DNA of 9,300 bases from Leptospira yanagawae serovar Saopaulo str. Sao Paulo = ATCC 700523. GTDB lineage: Bacteria; Spirochaetota; Leptospiria; Leptospirales; Leptospiraceae. Numbering within the stretch: position 1 is the first letter of the stretch; each line of letters starts with the position of its first letter. The position numbers and the translations under genes are program-made. Shown here one piece after another: positions 1-5,001 of the stretch. The DNA lies in the NCBI RefSeq assembly GCF_000332475.2, contig NZ_AOGX02000003.1:1-9300 (forward strand), given 5' to 3'. The notes under the pieces are model-generated. The model was not told the origin of the DNA and ran no database searches. It saw nothing but the letters and a program-made list of their open reading frames with translations.

Positions 1-97
1 TTTCTTAAACGAATCCAATCTTCATGAAACTGACCTGCTCCCCAAAAACTGCACCGATATTTAAGTTAGTTTTCTCCGATATTAAGGAGAGAGCATT

Positions 98-364
98 ATG
101 GCAAGAAAGAAGATAGAAGAAAGCGAGATTTTTCGGATATTAAAGGAAGCAGAAACAGGTATTCCAATCAAGGAACTTTCACGAAAATACGGAATCACTG
201 AACAAACATTTTATCGCTGGCGTAACAAGTATGGAGGAATGGAGCTTAGCGAAATCAAGAAGATGAAGGCACTCGAGCAGGAAAATTCAAATCTCAAAAG
301 ATTGGTAGCTGACATGGCTCTCGAAATCCAAGCAATTAAGAATGTTTTGGGAAAAAAGTTTTGA
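98..364 (+). CDS. IS3-family transposase OrfA (helix-turn-helix subunit)
   Basis: An 88-residue protein with the normal length and organisation of IS3 OrfA. Residues about 5-50 form the Tnp_1-type helix-turn-helix (IKELSRKYGITEQTFYRWR), followed by the characteristic KYGGMELSEIKK segment and a leucine-rich coiled coil (LEQENSNLKRLVADMALEI) used for oligomerisation. OrfA binds the terminal inverted repeats and joins OrfB through frameshifting to give the OrfAB transposase. The ATG is preceded by a strong ribosome binding site, GGAGAG, at about 86-91. The gene appears intact, unlike its partner, and ends just after an A6G slippery run. Since OrfB is broken, OrfA alone could only act as a DNA-binding or inhibitory protein. 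Confidence 0.93.
   Translation: MARKKIEESEIFRILKEAETGIPIKELSRKYGITEQTFYRWRNKYGGMELSEIKKMKALEQENSNLKRLVADMALEIQAIKNVLGKKF
352..358 (+). other. A6G slippery site for programmed -1 frameshift
   Basis: AAAAAAG overlaps the last codons of orfA, 4 bases before its stop. OrfA is read in the frame of position 98. The OrfB reading that continues as KKVLSRSTKERAVDLL is in the -1 frame, and no ATG starts OrfB there. This is the usual IS3-family arrangement in which OrfAB is made only by -1 slippage. Seen in sequence; the slippage itself is inferred from the family. Confidence 0.75.
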
Positions 365-458
365 GCAGATCAACGAAGGAGAGAGCAGTTGATCTGCTAG
401 TTGAAGAGGGACTTTCTCTAAACAGAAGCCTAGATGTTGTTCTTCTTCCTAAATCAAG

Positions 459-468
459 ACTAGAGGCG
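459..468 (+). repeat. 10-bp insertion ACTAGAGGCG, copy 1 (in orfB)
   Basis: Removing these ten bases joins KS to SYYQPKAIDEE in one frame, the expected IS3 OrfB sequence. The insertion is therefore the cause of the first frameshift. The same 10-mer followed by T recurs at 681-690 and 1567-1576. No inverted or flanking duplication is obvious. Confidence 0.7.
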
Positions 469-680
469 TTATTATCAGCCGAAAGCTATTGATGAAGAGA
501 CAATGAACGAAATTCGAAGACTTGCTTTTCGATGGAAACGGGAAGGCTATCGACGAATTTACCGAAGGTTAAGAAGGTCGGGTAGGACAATCAATCATAA
601 GAAAGTATATCGACTATATTGCTTAGAAGGGCTTAAAATAAGGACAAAACCGAAGCGAAAGAAAAGAAATGCATCATCAC

Positions 681-690
681 ACTAGAGGCG
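681..690 (+). repeat. 10-bp insertion ACTAGAGGCG, copy 2 (in orfB)
   Basis: Removing these ten bases joins RNASS to LPLPKNSNEVWSMDF in one frame, matching the expected OrfB linker before the first catalytic aspartate. The insertion causes the second frameshift and is identical to copy 1. Confidence 0.7.
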
Positions 691-1289
691 TACCATTGCC
701 TAAGAATTCAAACGAAGTTTGGTCAATGGACTTTGTTTTCGAACGGACGATTGATGGAAGAAAGCAAAGAATTTTAACAGGTATTGATCATTTAACAAGA
801 GAGAATACCATACTTCAGGCAGTAGTTTTACTTTTCGTCAGAAAAGTTGATCAGATATTTAAACACCCTCGAAAGACTTCCAAGAGCTATTTGTTTTGGA
901 TAATGGAACAGAATTTACATCCAAAGCTTCCAGAAATGGGCAGAAGATAAGGGGATAGAAATTCACTTTATTGAAAAAAGGAAAACCAACACAAAATGCA
1001 TTTATAGAAAGTTTCAATGGTAAACTTAGAGATGAGTGTTTGAATCTACACTACTTTAAAAATCAAAGAGAGTTAACCGATGCTTTGCGAATTTTCCAAA
1101 AGGAATACAACGACGAGCGTCTTCACTCTTCATTGAATTACTTGACTCCTTCAGAGTTTAAGCGATCTTATGGTTGAAATGTTTAGAGAAAACTAACTTA
1201 TCCATTGGTACTGAAAATGGGGGCAGGTCAGCACCAAAAGACCAAAATAGAGAGATTTTCGGAAATATTAATTATACAAATTTTACTTC

Positions 1290-1453
1290 GCATAACAGCA
1301 CCTTAACGCTTCGCTTCGGCACAAGGCCTCGCTCGGTCTGCGACACATAGGCTTTCTGTCACTCGTTTGCATCCGCAAACTACGTGCCAGTCCCTAACGT
1401 CCCGTTACCGGGACTCAGGGTCAGCCTACGTCGTTAAGGCTAGTTCGTTATAC
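1290..1453 (+). repeat. attC: attC site 1
   Basis: The 5' core GCATAAC (1290-1296) and 3' core GTTATAC (1447-1453) do not match at the C/T position, marking this site as a chimera of two cassettes. Inner boxes CCTTAACG and CGTTAAGG pair, as do CATAGGCT with AGCCTACG. The apical hairpins GTTTGC-ATCC-GCAAAC and GTCCCG-TTAC-CGGGAC are intact. It closes the cassette that holds the IS. The 5' flank AATTTTACTTC predicts that the missing start of that cassette reads TTATGCGAAATAAAATT. Confidence 0.88.
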
Positions 1454-1535
1454 GACATTTCCGAGAAATCCGTAAAAGAACGGGCGTCCATGCCCGTAAG
1501 AACGAAAAAAAGTAGGGAAAGAGATTACTTAATTC

Positions 1536-1563
1536 TTGACATACATTACCTACACGTTATATT
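1536..1563 (+). promoter_or_regulatory. Sigma70-type promoter in cassette 1
   Basis: A perfect -35 box TTGACA (1536-1541), a 16-bp spacer and a good -10 box TATATT (1558-1563), 83 bp inside the cassette. Transcription would start near 1569-1571, just upstream of the toxin's first recognisable codon, leaving almost no leader. The 10-mer at 1567-1576 covers the expected start point. The cassette would thus carry its own promoter, as is common for integron toxin-antitoxin cassettes. Confidence 0.6.
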
Positions 1564-1566
1564 ACT

Positions 1567-1576
1567 ACTAGAGGCG
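1567..1576 (+). repeat. 10-bp motif ACTAGAGGCG, copy 3 (toxin start region)
   Basis: The third exact copy of the 10-mer that breaks orfB twice, again followed by T. It lies directly before the TAT GAA ATA codons that open the toxin domain, where an ATG would be expected. Here there is no intact reading frame to prove it is an insertion. Confidence 0.55.
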
Positions 1577-1912
1577 TATGAAATAAAAAGAACCGAAGAG
1601 ATGGTTCTCTGGCTAAAAGATCTAGATAATGATGCAAAAAAGGATATTTTAGTTTCTATCGAAATTCTTAAAGAGTTTGGGCCTAGACTTGGAAGACCAC
1701 ATGTTGATACCATTACCGGTTCTAAAATTAAAAATTTAAAGGAACTTAGAGTTAATAGCAAAAATAGACCATTTAGGATATTTTTTGTTTTTGATCCTAA
1801 GAGAAATGCTATTTTACTCATTGGCGGAAATAAAGCGACTTCTAAGAAATTTTATCCAAACATGATTAAAAAATCTGAAGAATTATACTCTGAATATTTG
1901 GGAGATTTGTAA
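1577..1912 (+). CDS. HigB-like toxin, RelE/ParE superfamily (phage Gp49-like), start unresolved
   Basis: From 1577 the reading matches the full length of the Gp49-like/HigB family (about 111 residues): opening strand YEIKRTEE, helix WLKDLDNDAKKDILVSIEIL, the signature LGRPHVDTI, then KNLKELRV, RPFRIFFVFDPKRNAILLIGG and a C-terminal helix. Such proteins are ribosome-dependent mRNA endonucleases neutralised by a downstream HigA. The start is odd: the codon before TAT is GCG, part of the 10-mer at 1567-1576, and there is no ribosome binding site. The first in-domain ATG (1601) would lose eight residues of the first strand. An in-frame ATG at 1490 lies upstream of the likely promoter and close to attC1. 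The toxin may be weakened or silenced by this lesion. The antitoxin follows at once in the same frame. Confidence 0.82.
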   Translation, partial: YEIKRTEEMVLWLKDLDNDAKKDILVSIEILKEFGPRLGRPHVDTITGSKIKNLKELRVNSKNRPFRIFFVFDPKRNAILLIGGNKATSKKFYPNMIKKSEELYSEYLGDL

Positions 1913-1913
1913 T

Positions 1914-2239
1914 ATGAATTAAAGAAAAAAAAAGAATTAAAAAGTTTTGATACTGATCTTACTAAATTTGTCTCACAAGATATTATTGATCAAGCAAAAG
2001 CTGAGGCTCAAAAACAAATTTTCAAATTGAAGCTTGCTGAACTAAGACAAAAACAAGGAATCAAGCAAACCGATGTGGATGGTTTTTCTCAAGTCAGTGT
2101 TTCTAGAATTGAATCTAGATCTGATATTAAAATCTCTACACTAGTCGATTATGTTCACGCCTGCGGATTTGATGTTGAGATTAAGGCTGTCCCCAAAAAA
2201 AAGAAAAACAAAGAAGAATTTGTTTTATTAAGAGCATAA
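1914..2239 (+). CDS. HigA-like antitoxin, XRE helix-turn-helix; frame lesion at start
   Basis: The C-terminal half is an XRE/HigA helix-turn-helix: LRQKQGIKQTDVDGFSQ and SVSRIESRSDIKISTL, then VHACGFDVEIKAV. Antitoxins of this kind bind the toxin and repress their own operon. The reading is open from the toxin stop (1910-1912) to 2239, but no ATG lies in that frame. The only nearby ATG (1914-1916) runs into TAA after two codons. Adding one A after ATGAA would give MKLKKKKELKSFDTDLTKF and join the open frame, so a single-base deletion beside a poly-A run probably broke the start. Otherwise translation must begin at TTG 2027, which leaves 70 residues and only the DNA-binding part. Toxin and antitoxin thus both have damaged starts. 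Confidence 0.75.
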
Positions 2240-2286
2240 GAAAACGCCATCCGTGGCTTAATAAAATCATTATACTCGAAAACGTC

Positions 2287-2450
2287 GTATAACAGCGACT
2301 TACCGCTTCGCTTCGGGACGAGCCCTCGCTCGGCCTGCGGCAAATTCCCTTTCTGGCATTCGCCTTGCTTACGCAAGCTATATGCCAGTCCCTAACGTCC
2401 CGTTCCGGGACTCAGGGTCAGGGAACTTCGGTAAGTCTAGTTCGTTATGC
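2287..2450 (+). repeat. attC: attC site 2
   Basis: 5' core GTATAAC (2287-2293), 3' core GTTATGC (2444-2450), mismatched with each other. The inner boxes ACTTACCG and CGGTAAGT pair. The central stem ATTCCCT/AGGGAACT and hairpins CTTGC-TTAC-GCAAG and GTCCCG-TTC-CGGGAC are present. It closes the HigBA cassette: the flank AACGTC is complementary to that cassette's first bases at 1454-1459 except for one position. Confidence 0.9.
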
Positions 2451-2478
2451 GAAAAGAAAATAAAATTTAGGAAACAAA

Positions 2479-3177
2479 ATGTTGAGAATAACTATTTTAA
2501 TTTTTTCATTTATATTTGCATGTCAGGAAGACAGCAAAATCAATAATTCTACTCCATCAGATTCAAATGCTGAATCTGCTACAAAACAAGAATTGGAGAT
2601 AGAAAAGCAATGTGTAGGTGTAAAAAGTGGGTTAAGATTGAGATCTCAGCCGAATCTTGACGGAGAAAAAATAGACTTAATTCCGTATCAATCTATTGTA
2701 TCAATACTTAAAATTGGTGATCCCATCTCAATTGATAATATTTATTCCAAATGGGCAAAAGTAGAATTTCAAGGCAAAGTTGGTTGGGTATTCATGGGCT
2801 ACCTAAATTGGGATTGTACAGAGTATAATTTTCCTGATGCATCTAAAATAACTGAAGAGAATGTTTATGGTAAATTTTTGGACAACCAACATGGGGGTAA
2901 CTTCAATATTTATTTTCAAGAAAACAATATATACAGAACGAGTATATTTGGAGGCTGCGATGATGGCGGATGTAATATAGAAAATGACTTTGGAGAATGG
3001 AGGGTTTTCAATAATTTGATTTATTTACGATCAAAGTCCAACCTAAAATTAAATTCAGATTTATTTATATTTTATATTTCCAAAGACAAATCTCTTAATC
3101 CAGTTGATAGAGAACATGCAATATTTGAGAATTATGGAACAGATATCATTTCTGGATGGAAGAGAGATAAGAAGTAA
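2479..3177 (+). CDS. Putative lipoprotein with SH3b domain
   Basis: A 232-residue exported protein. Residues 1-15 form a short lipoprotein signal (MLRITILIFSFIFAC) with the lipid-accepting cysteine at 15 and the relaxed lipobox usual in spirochaetes. After a Ser/Asn-rich linker, residues about 45-113 are a bacterial SH3 (SH3b) domain: GLRLRSQPNLDGEKI, then KWAKVEFQGKVGWVFMGYL. SH3b domains often bind peptidoglycan or peptides at the cell surface. Residues 128-230 form a second, probably beta-rich module (YGKFLDNQHGG, FGEWRVFNNLIYLRS) with a Cys pair at 160 and 165. A good ribosome binding site, AGGA, precedes ATG. Only 28 bases separate attC2 from the start, so no separate promoter fits. The exact function is unknown; the family call is firm for SH3b only. 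Confidence 0.85.
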   Translation: MLRITILIFSFIFACQEDSKINNSTPSDSNAESATKQELEIEKQCVGVKSGLRLRSQPNLDGEKIDLIPYQSIVSILKIGDPISIDNIYSKWAKVEFQGKVGWVFMGYLNWDCTEYNFPDASKITEENVYGKFLDNQHGGNFNIYFQENNIYRTSIFGGCDDGGCNIENDFGEWRVFNNLIYLRSKSNLKLNSDLFIFYISKDKSLNPVDREHAIFENYGTDIISGWKRDKK

Positions 3178-3192
3178 ATATATTTTCTCTTC

Positions 3193-3357
3193 GCATAACA
3201 GCGACTTACCGCTACGCTTCGGCACAAGGCCTCGCTCGGCCTGCGGCAAATTCCCCTCCTGGCATTCGCCTTGCTTACGCAAGCTACATGCCAGTCCCTA
3301 ACGTCCCGTTACCGGGACTCAGGGTCGGGGAACTTCGGTAAGTCTAGTTCGTTATGC
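3193..3357 (+). repeat. attC: attC site 3
   Basis: 5' core GCATAAC (3193-3199), 3' core GTTATGC (3351-3357). Inner boxes ACTTACCG/CGGTAAGT pair; central stem AATTCCCC/GGGGAACT has one A:C on the top strand; stems CTGGCAT/ATGCCAG, CTTGC/GCAAG and GTCCCG/CGGGAC follow. It closes the SH3b lipoprotein cassette, whose first 18 bases are complementary to the 18 ending here at the G^TT cut except at position 11. Confidence 0.9.
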
Positions 3358-3398
3358 GACATTTTCAAAGTCAAATTTTAAATTAATTATTTAAGGAA

Positions 3399-3602
3399 TT
3401 AACAACATCCTTCAATTTGTTTCGGAGGACATTTCACTGTTCCAAAAGAACAAAATACACAGCAATCGCCATTCTTAGGCTTCATGTAATACAAACAACT
3501 ATCACATGTATAAAAATGTTGGCATGCATTTATAGGCATCTCTTCTTTCTTTCTAAACCCGCACTCTGGACAAGTTATAGTTGATAATGTAATTATTTCC
3601 AT
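3399..3602 (-). CDS. GDCCVxC-domain small cysteine-rich protein
   Basis: A 67-residue protein with eleven cysteines: CPEC (11-14), C27, CDSC (33-36), the hallmark GDCCVFC (45-51), KCPP (58-60) and a terminal CC (66-67). This matches the small GDCCVxC family, some members of which are selenoproteins; all positions here are encoded as cysteine. The family is often found beside mercury-transport genes, and here its ATG overlaps the merTP stop by 10 bases, indicating translational coupling. A ribosome binding site GGTGA precedes the start. A plausible role is cytoplasmic binding or trafficking of Hg(II) or another soft metal, but the biochemistry is not established. It is the last gene of the reverse-strand operon in this cassette. 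Confidence 0.85.
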   Translation of the reverse strand: MEIITLSTITCPECGFRKKEEMPINACQHFYTCDSCLYYMKPKNGDCCVFCSFGTVKCPPKQIEGCC

Positions 3603-4222
3603 TTTCGTTCACCTTTTATATTTATTACTTTATATCCAACTTTATTCTGTATAATATCCTTAAATTCTTGAATACCGACTTTTCTTTTATCATATACTAT
3701 TTGTGTAACTCCCTTCTTATAATCCGAAGTTACTTTTAAAACTCCAGTTAATTCCACTAAAGCAGTATTCACACTATATTCGCAACCAACGCATGTCATA
3801 CCTGATATCACAAATTCGGCAACTACCAAGTGTTCACTTTCTAATTTTCCTTTTACTTCATTTACTGATTTCAAAATTGAACTATAATTTGGAAATAGAA
3901 ATAAAAACAAACTGAGAATCGTGACAAAAGCTAAGTATATTTTACTGTAAAAAAAACGATTGAAGATACTTCTTTCGCAATCACAATCCAAATCAGATTT
4001 TTTGGATTTAGTAATAAGATTATACCATAGTAAACTAAATATTACCATAGATAGTATTATCAAAAATGATCGATAAGGTTCTAACCATGAGAAAGTCGAA
4101 GCAATTCCAGAGAATCCTCCAATTACTCCAACAATAGGAGAAACACAGCATAATGAAGAAGATATCGCTAATAAAAAACCAGCACTCACTTGAATCCTAA
4201 AATCGTTAAATATCTTGTACAT
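3593..4222 (-). CDS. merTP: MerTP-type mercuric ion transporter fused to a MerP-like HMA domain
   Basis: A 209-residue inner-membrane protein combining MerT and MerP functions. Helix 1 (about 13-35) carries the vicinal pair SSSLCCVSP (Cys25-26) that accepts Hg(II). A second helix (about 51-70) is followed by a cytoplasmic Cys pair DCDC (80, 82), as in MerT. Helix 3 (about 93-111) leads to a C-terminal heavy-metal-associated domain with GMTCVGC (Cys144, Cys147). The protein would take up Hg(II) and pass it between thiol pairs. I chose the ATG at 4222 because GGGAGAA lies just upstream; an upstream in-frame ATG at 4270 overlaps a likely -10 box. It diverges from merR and is coupled to the GDCCVxC gene. 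No mercuric reductase (merA) is in the cassette. Confidence 0.9.
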   Translation of the reverse strand: MYKIFNDFRIQVSAGFLLAISSSLCCVSPIVGVIGGFSGIASTFSWLEPYRSFLIILSMVIFSLLWYNLITKSKKSDLDCDCERSIFNRFFYSKIYLAFVTILSLFLFLFPNYSSILKSVNEVKGKLESEHLVVAEFVISGMTCVGCEYSVNTALVELTGVLKVTSDYKKGVTQIVYDKRKVGIQEFKDIIQNKVGYKVINIKGERKWK

Positions 4223-4325
4223 GGCAATTCTCCCGAATATATTTTCCTTGCTATATATATGTGACAACATTATAGTTTACTAGAAGGCTTACATTTTTTT
4301 ATTATTCTCAAAAAAAGGTAATTTT
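4223..4325. promoter_or_regulatory. Divergent merR-merTP control region
   Basis: The 103 bases between the two start codons hold a perfect -10 box TATAAT on the minus strand (4274-4269), pointing at merTP. MerR regulators bind a dyad in an overlong 19-20 bp spacer of the target promoter. Upstream of this -10 I see GTTTACTAGAAGGCTTAC (4275-4292) but neither a convincing -35 box at that spacing nor a clean dyad, so the operator is not assigned. On the plus strand AAAGG precedes the merR ATG. Confidence 0.5.
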
Positions 4326-4709
4326 ATGCATATCGGAGAGTTTTCAAGAATTTGCAAAATATCAAAGGAATCCATTCGATACTATGAAAAAGAAGGACTT
4401 TTGAAAGGGTCTAGAAAGGAGAATAATTATCGAGTTTACTCTAAAAAAGATATACGCGTAGTCGAATTGATCAATTCTCTTAAAAATTCTGGATTTACAC
4501 TTTTTGAAATTAGAAGTTTTTTAAATTTATATGACTCGGATTCCAAATGCAAAGAAGTTCAAATTAAACTAGAAAACAAATTACTTATCATAAAAGACAG
4601 AATTTCTGAACTTATTTCTATTCAGGAAAAGCTTAATAAATCTATCCTAGAATGTGAAGACAATCCCAATAAAAAATTCTGCAATATTGTCTCAAGTTCC
4701 CATTTATAG
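4326..4709 (+). CDS. merR: MerR-type mercury-responsive transcriptional regulator
   Basis: A 127-residue MerR-family protein. The N-terminal winged helix-turn-helix is clear (IGEFSRICKISKESIRYYEKEGLL, then YRVYSKKDIRVVELI), followed by the long dimerisation helix. The three Hg(II)-binding cysteines of MerR (Cys82, Cys117, Cys126 in Tn501) have exact counterparts: Cys75, Cys110 and Cys119, with spacings of 35 and 9 residues identical to MerR. That supports mercury rather than another metal as inducer. MerR represses without Hg and, with Hg bound across the dimer, untwists the promoter to activate transcription. The gene diverges from merTP, the standard arrangement, and is the only gene of this cassette in the attC orientation. 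Confidence 0.9.
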   Translation: MHIGEFSRICKISKESIRYYEKEGLLKGSRKENNYRVYSKKDIRVVELINSLKNSGFTLFEIRSFLNLYDSDSKCKEVQIKLENKLLIIKDRISELISIQEKLNKSILECEDNPNKKFCNIVSSSHL

Positions 4710-4771
4710 CAAATTGAATTAAATTTACATTATTTAATTTTAAAATAATATGTTAGAATCTTGAAAACGTC

Positions 4772-4934
4772 GCATAACATCGGCTAAACACTGCGCTTCG
4801 GGTCTACGCCCTTGCTTGGCCTGCGGCACATTCCTCTCCGTCACGATTCTTGCTACGCAAGAATACGTGCCGACGCTAACGCCTACTCCGTAGGCTCAGC
4901 TCCGAGGAACGTCGTTTAGCCTCGTTCGTTATGC
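4772..4934 (+). repeat. attC: attC site 4 (divergent variant)
   Basis: 5' core GCATAAC (4772-4778), 3' core GTTATGC (4928-4934). The interior differs most from the other seven sites yet keeps the same fold: inner boxes GGCTAAAC/GTTTAGCC, central stem CATTCCTC/GAGGAACG, hairpins ATTCTTGC-TAC-GCAAGAAT and GCCTAC-TCC-GTAGGC. Each arm pair has changed together, which is strong covariation. It closes the mercury cassette, suggesting that cassette came from another lineage. Confidence 0.87.
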
Positions 4935-4966
4935 GAAATGTCAAAAAAAAGTGCATTAAAAAAGAA

Positions 4967-4994
4967 TTTACTCTAAATATTTAAGAAATATAAT
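4967..4994 (+). promoter_or_regulatory. Possible promoter of the cyclase cassette
   Basis: TTTACT (4967-4972), 16-bp spacer and a perfect -10 TATAAT (4989-4994), only 7 bases before the ATG at 5002. If used, the transcript would be nearly leaderless; no good ribosome binding site is seen beyond AGAAG. The window is AT-rich, so a chance match is possible. Confidence 0.4.
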
Positions 4995-5001
4995 AGAAGC
5001 A

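Larger units (their letters stand above)
361..1177 (+). pseudogene. IS3-family transposase OrfB (DDE integrase), multiply frameshifted
   Basis: The pieces of an rve-type DDE transposase can be followed through all three frames. The first piece is LSRSTKERAVDLLVEEG (361 on), then YYQPKAIDEETMNEIRRL (470-680), then PLPKNSNEVWSMDFVF (from 691), then fragments YLNTLERLPRAIC and LDNGTEFTSK (about 860-925), and finally GKPTQNAFIESFNGKLRDE to the stop at 1175-1177. The catalytic triad is still visible: D at 729-731 (WSMDF), D at 899-901 (LDNG) and E at 1007-1009 (FIESF). At least six indels break the frame. Two are identical 10-base insertions (459-468 and 681-690); deleting each restores a continuous family-like protein. 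The others look like single-base changes near 805-820, 860-870, 895, 929 and 975. No functional transposase can be made. Confidence 0.9.
31..1230 (+). mobile_element. IS3-family insertion sequence (IS407-like), decayed
   Basis: A 1,200-bp element bounded by imperfect terminal inverted repeats: TGACCTGCTCCCCA at 31-44 and, read on the minus strand from 1230, TGACCTGCCCCCAT. It encodes an intact OrfA and a broken OrfB, the standard IS3 layout, and OrfA resembles the IS407 subgroup by eye. No target duplication is evident: AAAC lies before 31 and GCAC after 1230, whereas this subgroup normally leaves 3-4 bp duplications. That fits an old insertion, later rearrangement, or recombination between copies. 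It lies 59 bp upstream of the first attC, so it probably landed in the tail of an integron cassette whose beginning is outside the window. With OrfB broken it cannot move on its own. Confidence 0.88.

Noticed and set aside
1367..1576. Long N-terminal extension of the toxin reading frame through attC1
   Set aside because: The extension translates attC DNA and the promoter, and the family-like sequence begins only at 1577.
1546..1821. Minus-strand ORF of 91 codons
   Set aside because: It is antisense to the HigB-like toxin, whose family match is clear; hydrophobic content is a by-product of the opposite strand.
3061..3282. Minus-strand ORFs over attC sites (also 2155-2376 and 7642-7830), two opening MRKQGECQ and all containing PKRSGKSLL
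   Set aside because: They are translations of the conserved attC sequence, run into unrelated DNA on the far side and have no ribosome binding sites; similarity between them comes from attC conservation, not from a protein family.
3104..3301. Plus-strand ORF of 65 codons
   Set aside because: It overlaps the end of the SH3b lipoprotein in another frame and runs into attC3; no domain or start signal.
4275..4292. GTTTACTAGAAGGCTTAC as the MerR operator
   Set aside because: Its halves are closer to a direct than an inverted repeat, and no -35 box sits at the 19-20 bp distance MerR needs.
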